The notes under the pieces: model-generated
What the model was told of the DNA's origin: nothing
The model's input: only the letters and a program-made list of their open reading frames with translations
Databases searched by the model: none
Translations under genes and position numbers: made by a program
Part shown: positions 7,891-15,897 of the stretch, piece after piece
How positions within the stretch are numbered: position 1 is the stretch's first letter
Layout of the letters: every line of letters begins with the position of its first letter
From: Rhizobium sp. BG4
GTDB taxonomy: Bacteria; Pseudomonadota; Alphaproteobacteria; Rhizobiales; Rhizobiaceae
DNA length: 64,000 nt
Direction of reading: 5' to 3'
Assembly (NCBI RefSeq): GCF_016864575.1
Contig: NZ_CP044125.1
Span: 3,144,001 to 3,208,000, forward strand

Positions 7891-8732
7891 GCGCCGTCTC
7901 CTTCACCCGTTACGCGGAACATGCGGTCGAGGATGATCGCCAGGATGACGATGCAGAGACCGGCTTCGAAGCCCTTGGCGACGTTGACGGTGTTCAGCGC
8001 GCGCACGACCGGCACGCCGAGACCATCGGCGCCGACGAGCGCGGCGATGACCACCATCGACAGCGACAGCATGATGGTTTGCGTCAGGCCGGCCATGATC
8101 TGCGGCGTGGCGAATGGCAGTTCCACCTTGCGCAGCACCTGCATCGGCGTGGCACCGAAGGATTCGGCGGCTTCGACCAGCGAGGGCGGGGTGGAGATGA
8201 TGCCGAGGCGGGTGAGGCGGATCGGCGCCGGGATCGCGAAGATCACCGTGGCGATCAGGCCCGGAACCATGCCGAGACCGAACAGGATGAGCGCCGGGAT
8301 CAGGTAGACGAAGGTCGGGATCGTCTGCATCAGATCGAGGATCGGCCGCAGTACGGAATAGACCCAGGCACGGCGGGCAGCGGCGATGCCGAGCGGAATG
8401 CCGACCAGCATGGAGACGAAGGTGGAGGCGAGCACGAGTGCCAGCGTTTCCGTCGTTTCCTTCCAGTAGCCCTGGTTGGCGATCAGCAGCAGCCCAAGAC
8501 AGGTGAAGACCGCGACGATGACCGACCGGCGGATCCAGTAGGCAATGCCTGCGATCGCGAGGATCACGATCAGCGGATGCGGCGCCTGCAGCACGAAGAG
8601 CATGCCATCGATGACATGCGAGAGGATGAAGGCGAGTTGGTTGAAGAACCAGTCGGCATTGGTCGTGAGCCAATCCACGAAGGATTTGGCCCAGGCGCCA
8701 ATCGGAATTTTAAAGTCAGTGATCCAGTTCAA
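7887..8732 (-). CDS. choW: Choline ABC transporter permease ChoW
   Basis: 281 aa with about six hydrophobic segments. The ProW-like permease core is visible: TFVSMLVGIPLGIAAARR, the EAA-type loop VEAAESFGATPMQVLRKVELP, and the conserved PLILDLMQTIPTFVYLIPAL-like segment. It forms the membrane channel of the choline importer together with ChoV. It lies 76 bp after choX; that gap holds a stable hairpin that may keep the choX part of the mRNA more abundant than choW-choV. Confidence 0.95.
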   Translation of the reverse strand: MNWITDFKIPIGAWAKSFVDWLTTNADWFFNQLAFILSHVIDGMLFVLQAPHPLIVILAIAGIAYWIRRSVIVAVFTCLGLLLIANQGYWKETTETLALVLASTFVSMLVGIPLGIAAARRAWVYSVLRPILDLMQTIPTFVYLIPALILFGLGMVPGLIATVIFAIPAPIRLTRLGIISTPPSLVEAAESFGATPMQVLRKVELPFATPQIMAGLTQTIMLSLSMVVIAALVGADGLGVPVVRALNTVNVAKGFEAGLCIVILAIILDRMFRVTGEGDGA

Positions 8733-8778
8733 GGGCTCGCCTATCCAAAAAAGGTGCAGAAATCAGATACGAAAGGGG

Positions 8779-8798
8779 CAGGGCGGCGAACCGCCCTG
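8779..8798 (-). other. Stable RNA hairpin between choX and choW
   Basis: A perfect 8-bp stem (CAGGGCGG/CCGCCCTG) closed, in the mRNA sense, by a UUCG tetraloop. No T-run follows, so it is more likely a 3'-end protecting element or partial terminator than a full terminator. Such hairpins between binding-protein and permease genes commonly raise the binding-protein dose. Confidence 0.6.
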
Positions 8799-8808
8799 CA
8801 TCTGCCAA

Positions 8809-9765
8809 TCAGAGGCCGAGGCTCTTCTTGACGGCGGGCAGGCCATCGGCGCTGCCATCACGCGTCTTGACGCCTGCGAGCCACGGATCGAGCGCCGACG
8901 GGTTGGCCTTCAGCCATTCCGTTGCTGCCTTTTCCGGTTCTTCGCCGTCGTTCATGATCTTGCCCATGATCTGGTTTTCCATCTCGAGCGAGAAGACCAT
9001 GTTCTTGATCAGGGTGCCGGTGTTCGGGCATTCGCCGAAATAGCCTGCACGGACGTTGGTGAACACCTTGGCGCCGCCGAAATCCGGACCGAAGACGTCG
9101 TCGCCGCCGGTCAGGTAGGTCAGCTTGAAGTTGGTGTTCATCGGGTGCGGTTCCCAGCCGAGGAAGACGACCGGCTTGCCGGCCTTCTCGGCGCGGGCGA
9201 CCTGCGCCAGCATGCCCTGTTCGGAAGACTCGACGACTTCCATGCCCTTCATGCCGAAGGTGTCCTTGTCGATCATGTCGATGACGAGGCGGTTGCCGTC
9301 ATTGCCCGGTTCGATGCCGTAGATCTTGCCGTCCAGGTCATCCTTGTGGGCTGCGATGTCCTTGAAATCCTTGATGCCGAGTTCGGCACCCTTGGCATTG
9401 GTCGCCAGCGTGTACTTGGCGCCGACCAGGTTCGGACCGTAGGATTCGACCGACTTGTCGTCGAGGAAGGGACGGACGTCCTTTTCCTGGGTCGGCATCC
9501 AGTTGCCAAGGAACACGTCGATGTCCTTGTTCTTCAGCGACTGGTAGGTGACCGGTACCGAAAGGACGGTGGTCTTCGGCTCATAGCCGAGGCCCTTCAA
9601 TACGACGGAGGCGGTTGCGGTGGTTGCGGTAATATCCGTCCAGCCTACGTCCGAAAAACGGACGGTGGAGCAGCTGTCAGGGTCTGCGGCAAATGCGGCT
9701 GTCGCTACGGAAAGAGCGGCGACGGCGGTGGCTGTAATCAGTTTGGATGCGCTTGTCGTTCTCAT
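8809..9765 (-). CDS. choX: Periplasmic choline-binding protein ChoX
   Basis: 318 aa. A signal peptide (about residues 1-26, ending AAFA) precedes a type II binding protein of the OpuAC/glycine-betaine family. SDVGWTDITATTATASVVLKGLGY and DVFLGNWMP, and GWEPHPMN further on, are the aromatic-rich regions that build the choline cage in this family. First gene of the choXWV(-HugZ) operon. The ATG at 9765 has GGGAG nine bases upstream. In rhizobia this system brings in choline for glycine betaine synthesis, as osmoprotectant or carbon source. Confidence 0.95.
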   Translation of the reverse strand: MRTTSASKLITATAVAALSVATAAFAADPDSCSTVRFSDVGWTDITATTATASVVLKGLGYEPKTTVLSVPVTYQSLKNKDIDVFLGNWMPTQEKDVRPFLDDKSVESYGPNLVGAKYTLATNAKGAELGIKDFKDIAAHKDDLDGKIYGIEPGNDGNRLVIDMIDKDTFGMKGMEVVESSEQGMLAQVARAEKAGKPVVFLGWEPHPMNTNFKLTYLTGGDDVFGPDFGGAKVFTNVRAGYFGECPNTGTLIKNMVFSLEMENQIMGKIMNDGEEPEKAATEWLKANPSALDPWLAGVKTRDGSADGLPAVKKSLGL

Positions 9766-10002
9766 TTATATAGACTCCCAGTCTTACGTCCCCAAGCCAA
9801 CCATCAATAGCTGACATTTACAAGCAACCTCAGTGCATTTGCGGCGGTTTGGCATACTCGATTGCGACGTCGCGCAATTTTCCGTGAGGGCCGGGAAATC
9901 AAGGATTCCGGCCGTTTCAGCCGCGCGATTTCCTGTGATTATCAGCGCTGCGGTCTTTTCTTTCGCGATTCGAGCTTTCAAAAGCGGAGGACGGAGAAAA
10001 CC

Positions 10003-10605
10003 ATGGCCAAACTCTACTTCAATTACTCGACGATGAACGCCGGCAAGACGACGATGCTGCTGCAGGCCTCCTACAATTACCAGGAGCGCGGCATGCGGAC
10101 GGTTCTGCTGATCGCCGCCTTCGACGAGCGTACCGGCAAGGGCATCATCGGCTCGCGTATCGGGCTGGAAGCCGAGGCCATCCCGTTCGAGGCGGAGACG
10201 GACCTCCTGCGTCTCGTCAAGGGTCTCTCCGGAGAGGGCGAGCCGATCGCCTGCATCTTCGTCGACGAGGCGCATTTCATGACGCGCGATCACGTCTGGC
10301 AGCTGGCCCGCATCGTCGATCGTCTTGGCATTCCCGTCATGGTCTATGGCCTGAGGACCGATTTTCAGGGCAAGCTGTTTCCGGCATCGGAAGAGCTGCT
10401 GGCGATCTCCGACGAGATGCGCGAAGTGCGCACCATCTGCCATTGCGGCCGCAAGGCGACGATGGTGGTGCGGCTCGACGCCGAGGGCAAGGTGCTGCAC
10501 GAGGGCGCACAGATCGATGTCGGCGGCAACGAGAAATATGTCTCGCTCTGCCGCAGGCACTGGGACGACGAGATGAACGGGCGCTTCGTCGCCGAGGCCA
10601 TCTAA
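10003..10605 (+). CDS. tdk: Thymidine kinase
   Basis: 200 aa. Phosphorylates thymidine to dTMP for salvage. Visible: the P-loop YSTMNAGKTTMLL at the N-terminus, the IFVDEAHFM Walker B/lasso region, and a C-terminal zinc-binding set (CHCGRK and, 30 residues later, CRRHW). Start at the ATG at 10003, preceded by GGAGGACGGAG; the in-frame sequence upstream is non-conserved and lies in the promoter region. Type II (bacterial/human TK1-like) family length is normal. Confidence 0.95.
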   Translation: MAKLYFNYSTMNAGKTTMLLQASYNYQERGMRTVLLIAAFDERTGKGIIGSRIGLEAEAIPFEAETDLLRLVKGLSGEGEPIACIFVDEAHFMTRDHVWQLARIVDRLGIPVMVYGLRTDFQGKLFPASEELLAISDEMREVRTICHCGRKATMVVRLDAEGKVLHEGAQIDVGGNEKYVSLCRRHWDDEMNGRFVAEAI

Positions 10606-10670
10606 AAGGGCGGATTTTCATCGGGCTTCCGACCGGCTAGCTTGAGGCCAACGATTCCCGGGAGAAACTG

Positions 10671-11744
10671 GTGCGCAAGGCTCCACCATTCGACAGCCTA
10701 TTGGAGAGTGCCGCGGCGCTGGCCGGCGAGCTGCGCGACGAGGCCGCCGGCTGCGCCGCCTTCATCGCCGATTTCGCCCGCAACGAGGCGCAATCGGGCG
10801 ATGAGGAGTTTCTGACGGAAAACCAGCGCTTCCAGAGCGCCGGTGCGAAGCGGCAGGCGCTCGACGGTCTGCTCGGTGAGCTCGCGGCCGAGCTCGACCG
10901 CCTTTCCGATGAGGTTTCCGAGGATCTCGACAGTTTTCGCGGGCTGACGCAGCGCGAGCGGCTGACCGGCTGGTTTTCGCGTCAGCGCATGTGGCGCCAG
11001 CACAGCCAGCGGGTCAGCGAGGCGCCCGTCGTCGAGCGGCTGCTCGATCTCTTCGCCAAGAGCGATGCGCTTTCCGGTCTGGTTTCGGCCCATCGGGGCT
11101 TCGCCGCCGAATGCCACAAGGCGGCCGAGAGCGGCGTGGTCGACATCATCGAACACCGGCGCCGCCTGGTGGATGCGATCGATATCGCCCGGATGCGGAT
11201 GAAGGAGCTGAATGCCAAGGCGCTGACGACGCAGGGGCGCATCGGCGTCTATGGCGGCAAGGCGGATTGGGAGCGGCTGGAAGAGGAGCGCCGGGCACTG
11301 AAGGCCGAGGCGGAGCGGATTTCCAGCGAGGAGCAGGTGATGCGCGACGAGAGCCATCGCCGCGAACGCTTCATCACCATGTTCCAGATCTTCGTCGATG
11401 CGCTGAACGGCCAGATCGCGCTCTGCAACGTGCTGACGCGCAAGCTGATGGTCGATACCGAGGAGCGGCTGGTGCTCTATAGGGCGCAGGTCGATACCGA
11501 CCGGCCGGGCGCCAAGGCCAAGATCAGCCAGACGATCTTTCCGCATATCGCAGCACCGATCTCGCTCTTCGAGCGGGGCATGCTGGTGCCGCAGGATATC
11601 GAGCAGCGCAAGAATGCCGCCGATCTCGCCTTCGAGAAGAAGTTCTCCGCCTTCGCACCCGCCGTCAGCATCGAGCACGATACGCCGCTGATCGACCTGA
11701 CGAAGAAGCTGCCGCGGCTGAGATTGCGGTTCGGGCGTTCCTAA
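10671..11744 (+). CDS. Hypothetical coiled-coil protein
   Basis: 357 aa starting at GTG (10671), with GGGAG eight bases upstream and tdk ending 66 bp before, so it may share the tdk transcript. The protein is highly charged and predominantly helical: long runs such as WERLEEERRALKAEAERISSEEQ (around 200-225) have heptad character. No signal peptide, membrane segment or catalytic motif is evident. I do not recognise a family. Its stop codon overlaps by 3-4 bp the stop codon of the convergent LysR gene. Confidence 0.7.
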   Translation: MRKAPPFDSLLESAAALAGELRDEAAGCAAFIADFARNEAQSGDEEFLTENQRFQSAGAKRQALDGLLGELAAELDRLSDEVSEDLDSFRGLTQRERLTGWFSRQRMWRQHSQRVSEAPVVERLLDLFAKSDALSGLVSAHRGFAAECHKAAESGVVDIIEHRRRLVDAIDIARMRMKELNAKALTTQGRIGVYGGKADWERLEEERRALKAEAERISSEEQVMRDESHRRERFITMFQIFVDALNGQIALCNVLTRKLMVDTEERLVLYRAQVDTDRPGAKAKISQTIFPHIAAPISLFERGMLVPQDIEQRKNAADLAFEKKFSAFAPAVSIEHDTPLIDLTKKLPRLRLRFGRS

Positions 11745-12622
11745 ACGCGGAAATGCGACCCCGCGATCTCGAAGAGCTCTGACACGGCTGGATTCTTCGT
11801 GGCGATCGGGGCGCAGAGCACCACATCGAATTCCGGCGGGTCTTGCAGCGGCCGCGAGACGATCGCGTCGCCGAGATCGCTGCAGAGGGATTGCGGGATC
11901 AGCCCGACACCCAGACCTTCGCCGACGAGGCGGATGATCGTGTGCTGCAGCCGCGGTTCGAAGGCGAAATGCGGGACGGTGCCGCCGGTGGCGCAGAAGA
12001 TGCCGATTGCCGAGCGCAGCGTTGGTGCGACCGAGGCGGGGGCTGCGATCAGCCGCTCGCCCTCCAGCCTTTCCGGCCCGATGACATCAGCCTCCGCCAG
12101 CGGATGGTCGGCGCGGGCGATGAGCCGCAGCCTGTCGCGGGCGAGAAGCTGCGTGCGCAGATGCGGCGCGTAGGGCGTGCCAAAGGTCACGGCGGCATCG
12201 AGCCTGCTTTCGACCAGCATCTCGTCGATGTCGGTCGGGATGCGCTCTTCGAGGATCAGCCGGACATCGGGCCGCACCTCGGAATGGAGCCGCACCAGCG
12301 CCGGAACGATGCTGTGGGCGGCATGCATCATGAAGCCGAGCTTCAGCTCGCCCTTGATACCGCTCGCCACCAGCTGCACGTCACGGCAGGCGGCATCGAA
12401 GCTCGCGAGCACGGTGCGGCAGTCCTTCAGGAAGTGCTTTCCGGCCGAGGTCAGCGTCACATTGCGGGAATTGCGATCGAACAGTTTGGCGCCGAGTGCC
12501 GTCTCGATCGCCGAGATCTGGCGGCTGAATGGCGGCTGGCTCATGTTCATCCGCGCCGCCGCCTGGCCGAAATGCAGGGTCTCGGCCAGCGCCACGAAAT
12601 AGCGCATGTGGCGCGTATCCAT
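11741..12622 (-). CDS. LysR-family transcriptional regulator (BenM/CatM-like branch)
   Basis: 293 aa. N-terminal LysR HTH: MDTRHMRYFVALAETLHFGQAA then SQPPFSRQISAIETALGAKLF. This is followed by a type II periplasmic-binding-like effector domain (from about residue 90, GELKLGFMMHAAHSIVPALVRL). The ATG at 12622 was chosen because the family starts MxxRHxRYFV; the 24-residue extension runs into the divergent promoter. The HTH resembles aromatic-catabolism regulators of the BenM/CatM/CbnR type. It is divergent from an AEC-family transporter, its likely target, and an ATAC-N7-GTAT site lies at its own start. Confidence 0.92.
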   Translation of the reverse strand: MDTRHMRYFVALAETLHFGQAAARMNMSQPPFSRQISAIETALGAKLFDRNSRNVTLTSAGKHFLKDCRTVLASFDAACRDVQLVASGIKGELKLGFMMHAAHSIVPALVRLHSEVRPDVRLILEERIPTDIDEMLVESRLDAAVTFGTPYAPHLRTQLLARDRLRLIARADHPLAEADVIGPERLEGERLIAAPASVAPTLRSAIGIFCATGGTVPHFAFEPRLQHTIIRLVGEGLGVGLIPQSLCSDLGDAIVSRPLQDPPEFDVVLCAPIATKNPAVSELFEIAGSHFRV

Positions 12623-12625
12623 TCG

Positions 12626-12640
12626 ATACCTCCAAGGTAT
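12626..12640. promoter_or_regulatory. Candidate LysR operator ATAC-N7-GTAT
   Basis: ATACCT-CCA-AGGTAT is a perfect 6-bp dyad that also matches the ATAC-N7-GTAT pattern bound by BenM/CatM-type LysR proteins. It begins 4 bp upstream of the LysR start codon, in the 95-bp divergent region. Confidence 0.5.
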
Positions 12641-12717
12641 TGATGAGCGATCTAATCGGCATTGGAATATATCGATCGGCGGGCGTATCGACAATCTCGG
12701 ATCTATCGAGTGCTGAG

Positions 12718-13665
12718 ATGCTGACGAACCTGCTCATCGTATTGCCGATTTTCGCCCTGATTTTTGCCGGCTGGGTGGCCCGCAAGGCGGGGGCTCTCGG
12801 GCCGAACGCCACCCGCGAAGTCAACCGTCTCGTCGTCTATCTGGCGCTTCCGGCGTTGCTCTTCGACATCATGGCGAATGCGAAGCCTGCGGAGATCTGG
12901 CAGCCGGGCTTCATCGCCGCATTCACGCTCGGCTGCGCCGTGATCTTCGGCGGGACGCTGTGGTGGCGGATGGCGAAGGGGCGGCACCTTGCCGATGCGG
13001 CAATCGATGCTCTCAACGCCAGCTACGCCAATACAGGCTTCGTTGGCTTTCCGCTCATTCTGTCGCTGATGGGCGATACCGGCATGGGGCCGACGCTGAT
13101 CGCCACCATCCTGACGGTCTGCGTGCTCTTTGCGCTGGCGATCGTGCTGATCGAAGGCGGGCTGCAATCGGAAACCCGCCGCCGCGACATCGCCCTCAAG
13201 ACCTTCCTGTCGCTGTCGAAGAACCCGCTATTGGTGGCGCCGGTGCTCGGCGCGCTCGTGATGATTTCGGGCCTGCCGCTGCCGGCGCCGGTTCATGCCT
13301 TCCTGAAGCTGCTCGGGGGCGCCGCGTCTCCCTGCGCGCTGATTGCGCTCGGGCTGTTCCTGGCGGGAACGCAGGCGGGCAAGGCGAGCGGCCGGCTGTC
13401 GACGGCGGGCATCCTCGTCGGGCTGAAGCTTGTCGCCCAGCCTGTCGTGACCTGGGTGATCGCCGGGCCGGTGCTGCAGCTTCCAGCGATTGCCACGCAT
13501 ACGGCCGTGCTGCTCGCCGCGTTGCCGACGGGCACCGGTCCGTTCATGCTGGCGGAATTCTATAACCGCGAGGCGAGCCTGACGGGCAGGGTGGTTCTCG
13601 CCTCCACGGTGCTTTCTGTCGTGACGATCTCCATGCTGCTCGCCGTCAGCGGCACAGGCGTCTAG
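12718..13665 (+). CDS. AEC (auxin efflux carrier) family transporter
   Basis: 315 aa, about ten hydrophobic segments arranged in two halves, with the family's NRLVVYLALPALLF near the N-terminus and ASYANTGFVGFPL in the middle (the SxxNxxFxGxP crossover motif of AEC/bile-acid-related carriers). Bacterial members export or exchange small organic acids; substrate unknown. Start at the ATG at 12718 (MLTNLLIVLPIFALIF), which directly opens the first membrane helix. Divergent to the LysR gene, which probably controls it. Confidence 0.88.
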   Translation: MLTNLLIVLPIFALIFAGWVARKAGALGPNATREVNRLVVYLALPALLFDIMANAKPAEIWQPGFIAAFTLGCAVIFGGTLWWRMAKGRHLADAAIDALNASYANTGFVGFPLILSLMGDTGMGPTLIATILTVCVLFALAIVLIEGGLQSETRRRDIALKTFLSLSKNPLLVAPVLGALVMISGLPLPAPVHAFLKLLGGAASPCALIALGLFLAGTQAGKASGRLSTAGILVGLKLVAQPVVTWVIAGPVLQLPAIATHTAVLLAALPTGTGPFMLAEFYNREASLTGRVVLASTVLSVVTISMLLAVSGTGV

Positions 13666-13671
13666 CTGCGG

Positions 13672-14652
13672 TCAACCGAGCGCGCTCTGCGCGGCGCAGA
13701 TCCGGTCGATTAGCGCATCGAGCTCGCCCTTCGGCGGCCGGTTTTTCGCCAGACGCTGCTTCAGATGCATGATCGGTTCGGCCAGGATCTCATCCAGGCT
13801 TTCGGCGCAGGTGAAATCGCCCGCGACGCGCTTGATCTTGGAATTGTCGAAGATTGCCGTCCAGGCCTTGTCGCCGGTCAGCGGGCCGATCCAGTCGGGA
13901 TTGTACTTGACCAGCGTGTCGGTCGGCACATGGACGATCTTGGCCTCGACGCCGAGCAGACGGGCGATCGCCTTCTGGATATCGTCCCAGATATGGGCGC
14001 GGTCGGAGGTGATATGGAAGATGTCGTTGAGCGCCGCCTGCTTGCCGAACAGGCCGACGAAGGGCACGGCGAAATCCACCGAGCGGGTCAGCGTCCAGGG
14101 CGTGTGGCCGTCACCGGCGACGATGGTCGGCTCGCCGTCCAGCATGCGCCGCGCCATGACATCGCTGTCGCCCATCATGATCGGCAGGCCGGTACGAACC
14201 GTGTGGCTGGGGCGGACGATCGTCCAGGCGAGATTGGTGGACTTCTTCAGCAGCTCCTCGCAGGCGATCTTCGCCTGGCTATAGGGCCAGTAGGGATTGA
14301 TCGCCGGGGTTTCCTCGGTGATTACGTAATGGCGCGCCGGCTTCTCGTAGACCGACGCTGAGGAGATGAAGATGTACTGGCCGCAATTGCCGGAGAAGAT
14401 CTCGATATCCCTGGCGATCTGATCCGGCGTGAAGGCGATGAACTGGCAGACGACGTCGTATTTAGCCTTGGCGAGATCGGCATAGGCGGCCGAGCCGAGT
14501 TCTCCTGTTATCGAGGCCACGCCGGATGGCAGCGGGTCGCCCCGGAGGCCGCGGTTGAAGACGCTGACCTTGTGGCCCTGCGCGACCGCGCGCTCGACGC
14601 AGGGGTAGGAAATCTGGCCGGTACCGCCGATGAAAAGCACGTTCAAAGCCAT
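13672..14652 (-). CDS. NAD(P)-dependent epimerase/dehydratase (extended SDR)
   Basis: 326 aa. Rossmann-fold start LNVLFIGGTGQIS (GGTGxI nucleotide-binding motif, position about 8-13), then the catalytic YxxxK in PYSQAKIACE, preceded by SSASVYE. This is the layout of extended short-chain dehydrogenases such as nucleotide-sugar epimerases. The C-terminal half carries a substrate domain with the pattern TSDRAHIWDDIQKAIARLLG. Substrate is unknown. A DUF58 or sugar operon is not adjacent; it is convergent with the AEC gene (stop codons 6 bp apart). Confidence 0.88.
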   Translation of the reverse strand: MALNVLFIGGTGQISYPCVERAVAQGHKVSVFNRGLRGDPLPSGVASITGELGSAAYADLAKAKYDVVCQFIAFTPDQIARDIEIFSGNCGQYIFISSASVYEKPARHYVITEETPAINPYWPYSQAKIACEELLKKSTNLAWTIVRPSHTVRTGLPIMMGDSDVMARRMLDGEPTIVAGDGHTPWTLTRSVDFAVPFVGLFGKQAALNDIFHITSDRAHIWDDIQKAIARLLGVEAKIVHVPTDTLVKYNPDWIGPLTGDKAWTAIFDNSKIKRVAGDFTCAESLDEILAEPIMHLKQRLAKNRPPKGELDALIDRICAAQSALG

Positions 14653-14804
14653 GTTGGGGACCTCGGTTTTCTCGGAAATGATGGTCCCATTTCATAGCCT
14701 GAAACAGAGCGAGCGTCTCCCTCAATACCATGGGGCGTTGCAAAAATCGGCCAAGCCGCTATTGCCTCGATAGGGAATTCTGCGGGCTGCCAAGTAGGGT
14801 GACG

Positions 14805-15434
14805 ATGGAAACGAACGAGACGGTGAGTGCTTCAAATCCGGTTCTGCCGATGGGTTACTCGCTGGTGCCGAAGGGCAAGCTCGCCAATGCCGTCACCTGC
14901 CTGGAGATGCGGGAAAGGCCGGCTGGCGCGCCTTCAGGCGAACGGCCGGACCTGTCGCTCGAGCGGATGAGCGTGCCTGATATTGCCACCTATCGCCAGC
15001 TCTTCCGGGCAATCGGCGAGGAGTGGATGTGGGTGTCGCGGCTGGTCATGAGCGACGAGGAGCTCACCGCAACCCTCGGCGATCCCAAGGTCGAGGTCCA
15101 CGTTCTCTTCTCCGGCGGCAAGCCCTCCGGCATGCTGGAGCTCGATTTCCGGCAGGCGGGTGAGTGTGAGCTCGTCTTCTTCGGCGTGACCAACGACATG
15201 ATCGGCACAGGCGCCGGCCGGCATCTGATGAACCAGGTCCTGTCGATCGCCTGGGCGCATCCGATCGAACGGCTGTGGCTCCATACCTGCCATTTCGACC
15301 ACCCGAACGCGCTGACCTTCTACCGCCGCTCCGGCTTCACGCCCTACGCCTTCATGGTCGAGGTCGCCGACGACCCACGCGTCACCGGCGTCCTGCCGCG
15401 CAACGTCGCGCCGCATATTCCGATCATCGAGTAA
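14805..15434 (+). CDS. GNAT-family N-acetyltransferase
   Basis: 209 aa. The acetyl-CoA fold is recognisable in the C-terminal half: GMLELDFRQAGECELVFFGV (beta4), then GTGAGRHLMNQVL as the pyrophosphate loop (Q/RxxGxG/A variant), and THPNALTFYRRSGF-like HPNALTFYRRSGFTPYAF at the end. The ATG at 14805 is preceded by AGGG at a workable distance. Acceptor substrate unknown. Its promoter region is shared with the divergent SDR gene. Confidence 0.85.
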   Translation: METNETVSASNPVLPMGYSLVPKGKLANAVTCLEMRERPAGAPSGERPDLSLERMSVPDIATYRQLFRAIGEEWMWVSRLVMSDEELTATLGDPKVEVHVLFSGGKPSGMLELDFRQAGECELVFFGVTNDMIGTGAGRHLMNQVLSIAWAHPIERLWLHTCHFDHPNALTFYRRSGFTPYAFMVEVADDPRVTGVLPRNVAPHIPIIE

Positions 15435-15526
15435 GGTCTCGACGCTTCGGCACTGAGCGGGTCGGCTGCGACAATTGGCGGGTAGCGGATTAGTCAGCGC
15501 ACGATCATGTTGCGCTATCTGTGCAG

Positions 15527-15859
15527 ATGTCGGCGATTTATGAGCCGGTGAAAACCATCTCGCGGCGGCCAAGCGATGTGGGATTTATGGTGTCAGCGTT
15601 GACGATCTACAGGATAGCACTGATCGCGGTGGCTGCGGCGCTTTCCTACGAGTTCGAATTCTGCATGTTCGTCATCGGGTACTTTCTCACTCAGGCCGCT
15701 TTCGCTCTTTTCATGAAGCACAATTGGCCGACGTGGGATCCCAGACGCAATAAATTTTCATCTGGGTCGAGAGTGCCTTTCGATACTTTGGACGACATGC
15801 GCTGGGTCTGGCGGGGAGCGTGGTTCCATCGATACTTGATGCAGGAAAAAGACCTGTAG
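15527..15859 (+). CDS. Small hypothetical membrane protein
   Basis: 110 aa, one or two hydrophobic helices (about residues 25-70: VSALTIYRIALIAVAAAL and FCMFVIGYFLTQAAFALFM) and a polar, Trp-rich C-terminus (DDMRWVWRGAWFHRYL). No family recognised. There is no clear Shine-Dalgarno at the ATG at 15527; a GTG 6 bp earlier or the internal ATG at about 15587 are alternatives. Kept because composition and codon pattern look protein-like. Confidence 0.45.
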   Translation: MSAIYEPVKTISRRPSDVGFMVSALTIYRIALIAVAAALSYEFEFCMFVIGYFLTQAAFALFMKHNWPTWDPRRNKFSSGSRVPFDTLDDMRWVWRGAWFHRYLMQEKDL

Positions 15860-15897
15860 CGGCCTCAACTTGTTGCGGCTCGTTGCGTGGGCCGGTC

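Noticed and set aside
9770..9800. Apparent TATATA -10 element before choX
   Set aside because: It lies only one base before the choX ATG, so transcription from it would begin inside the gene.
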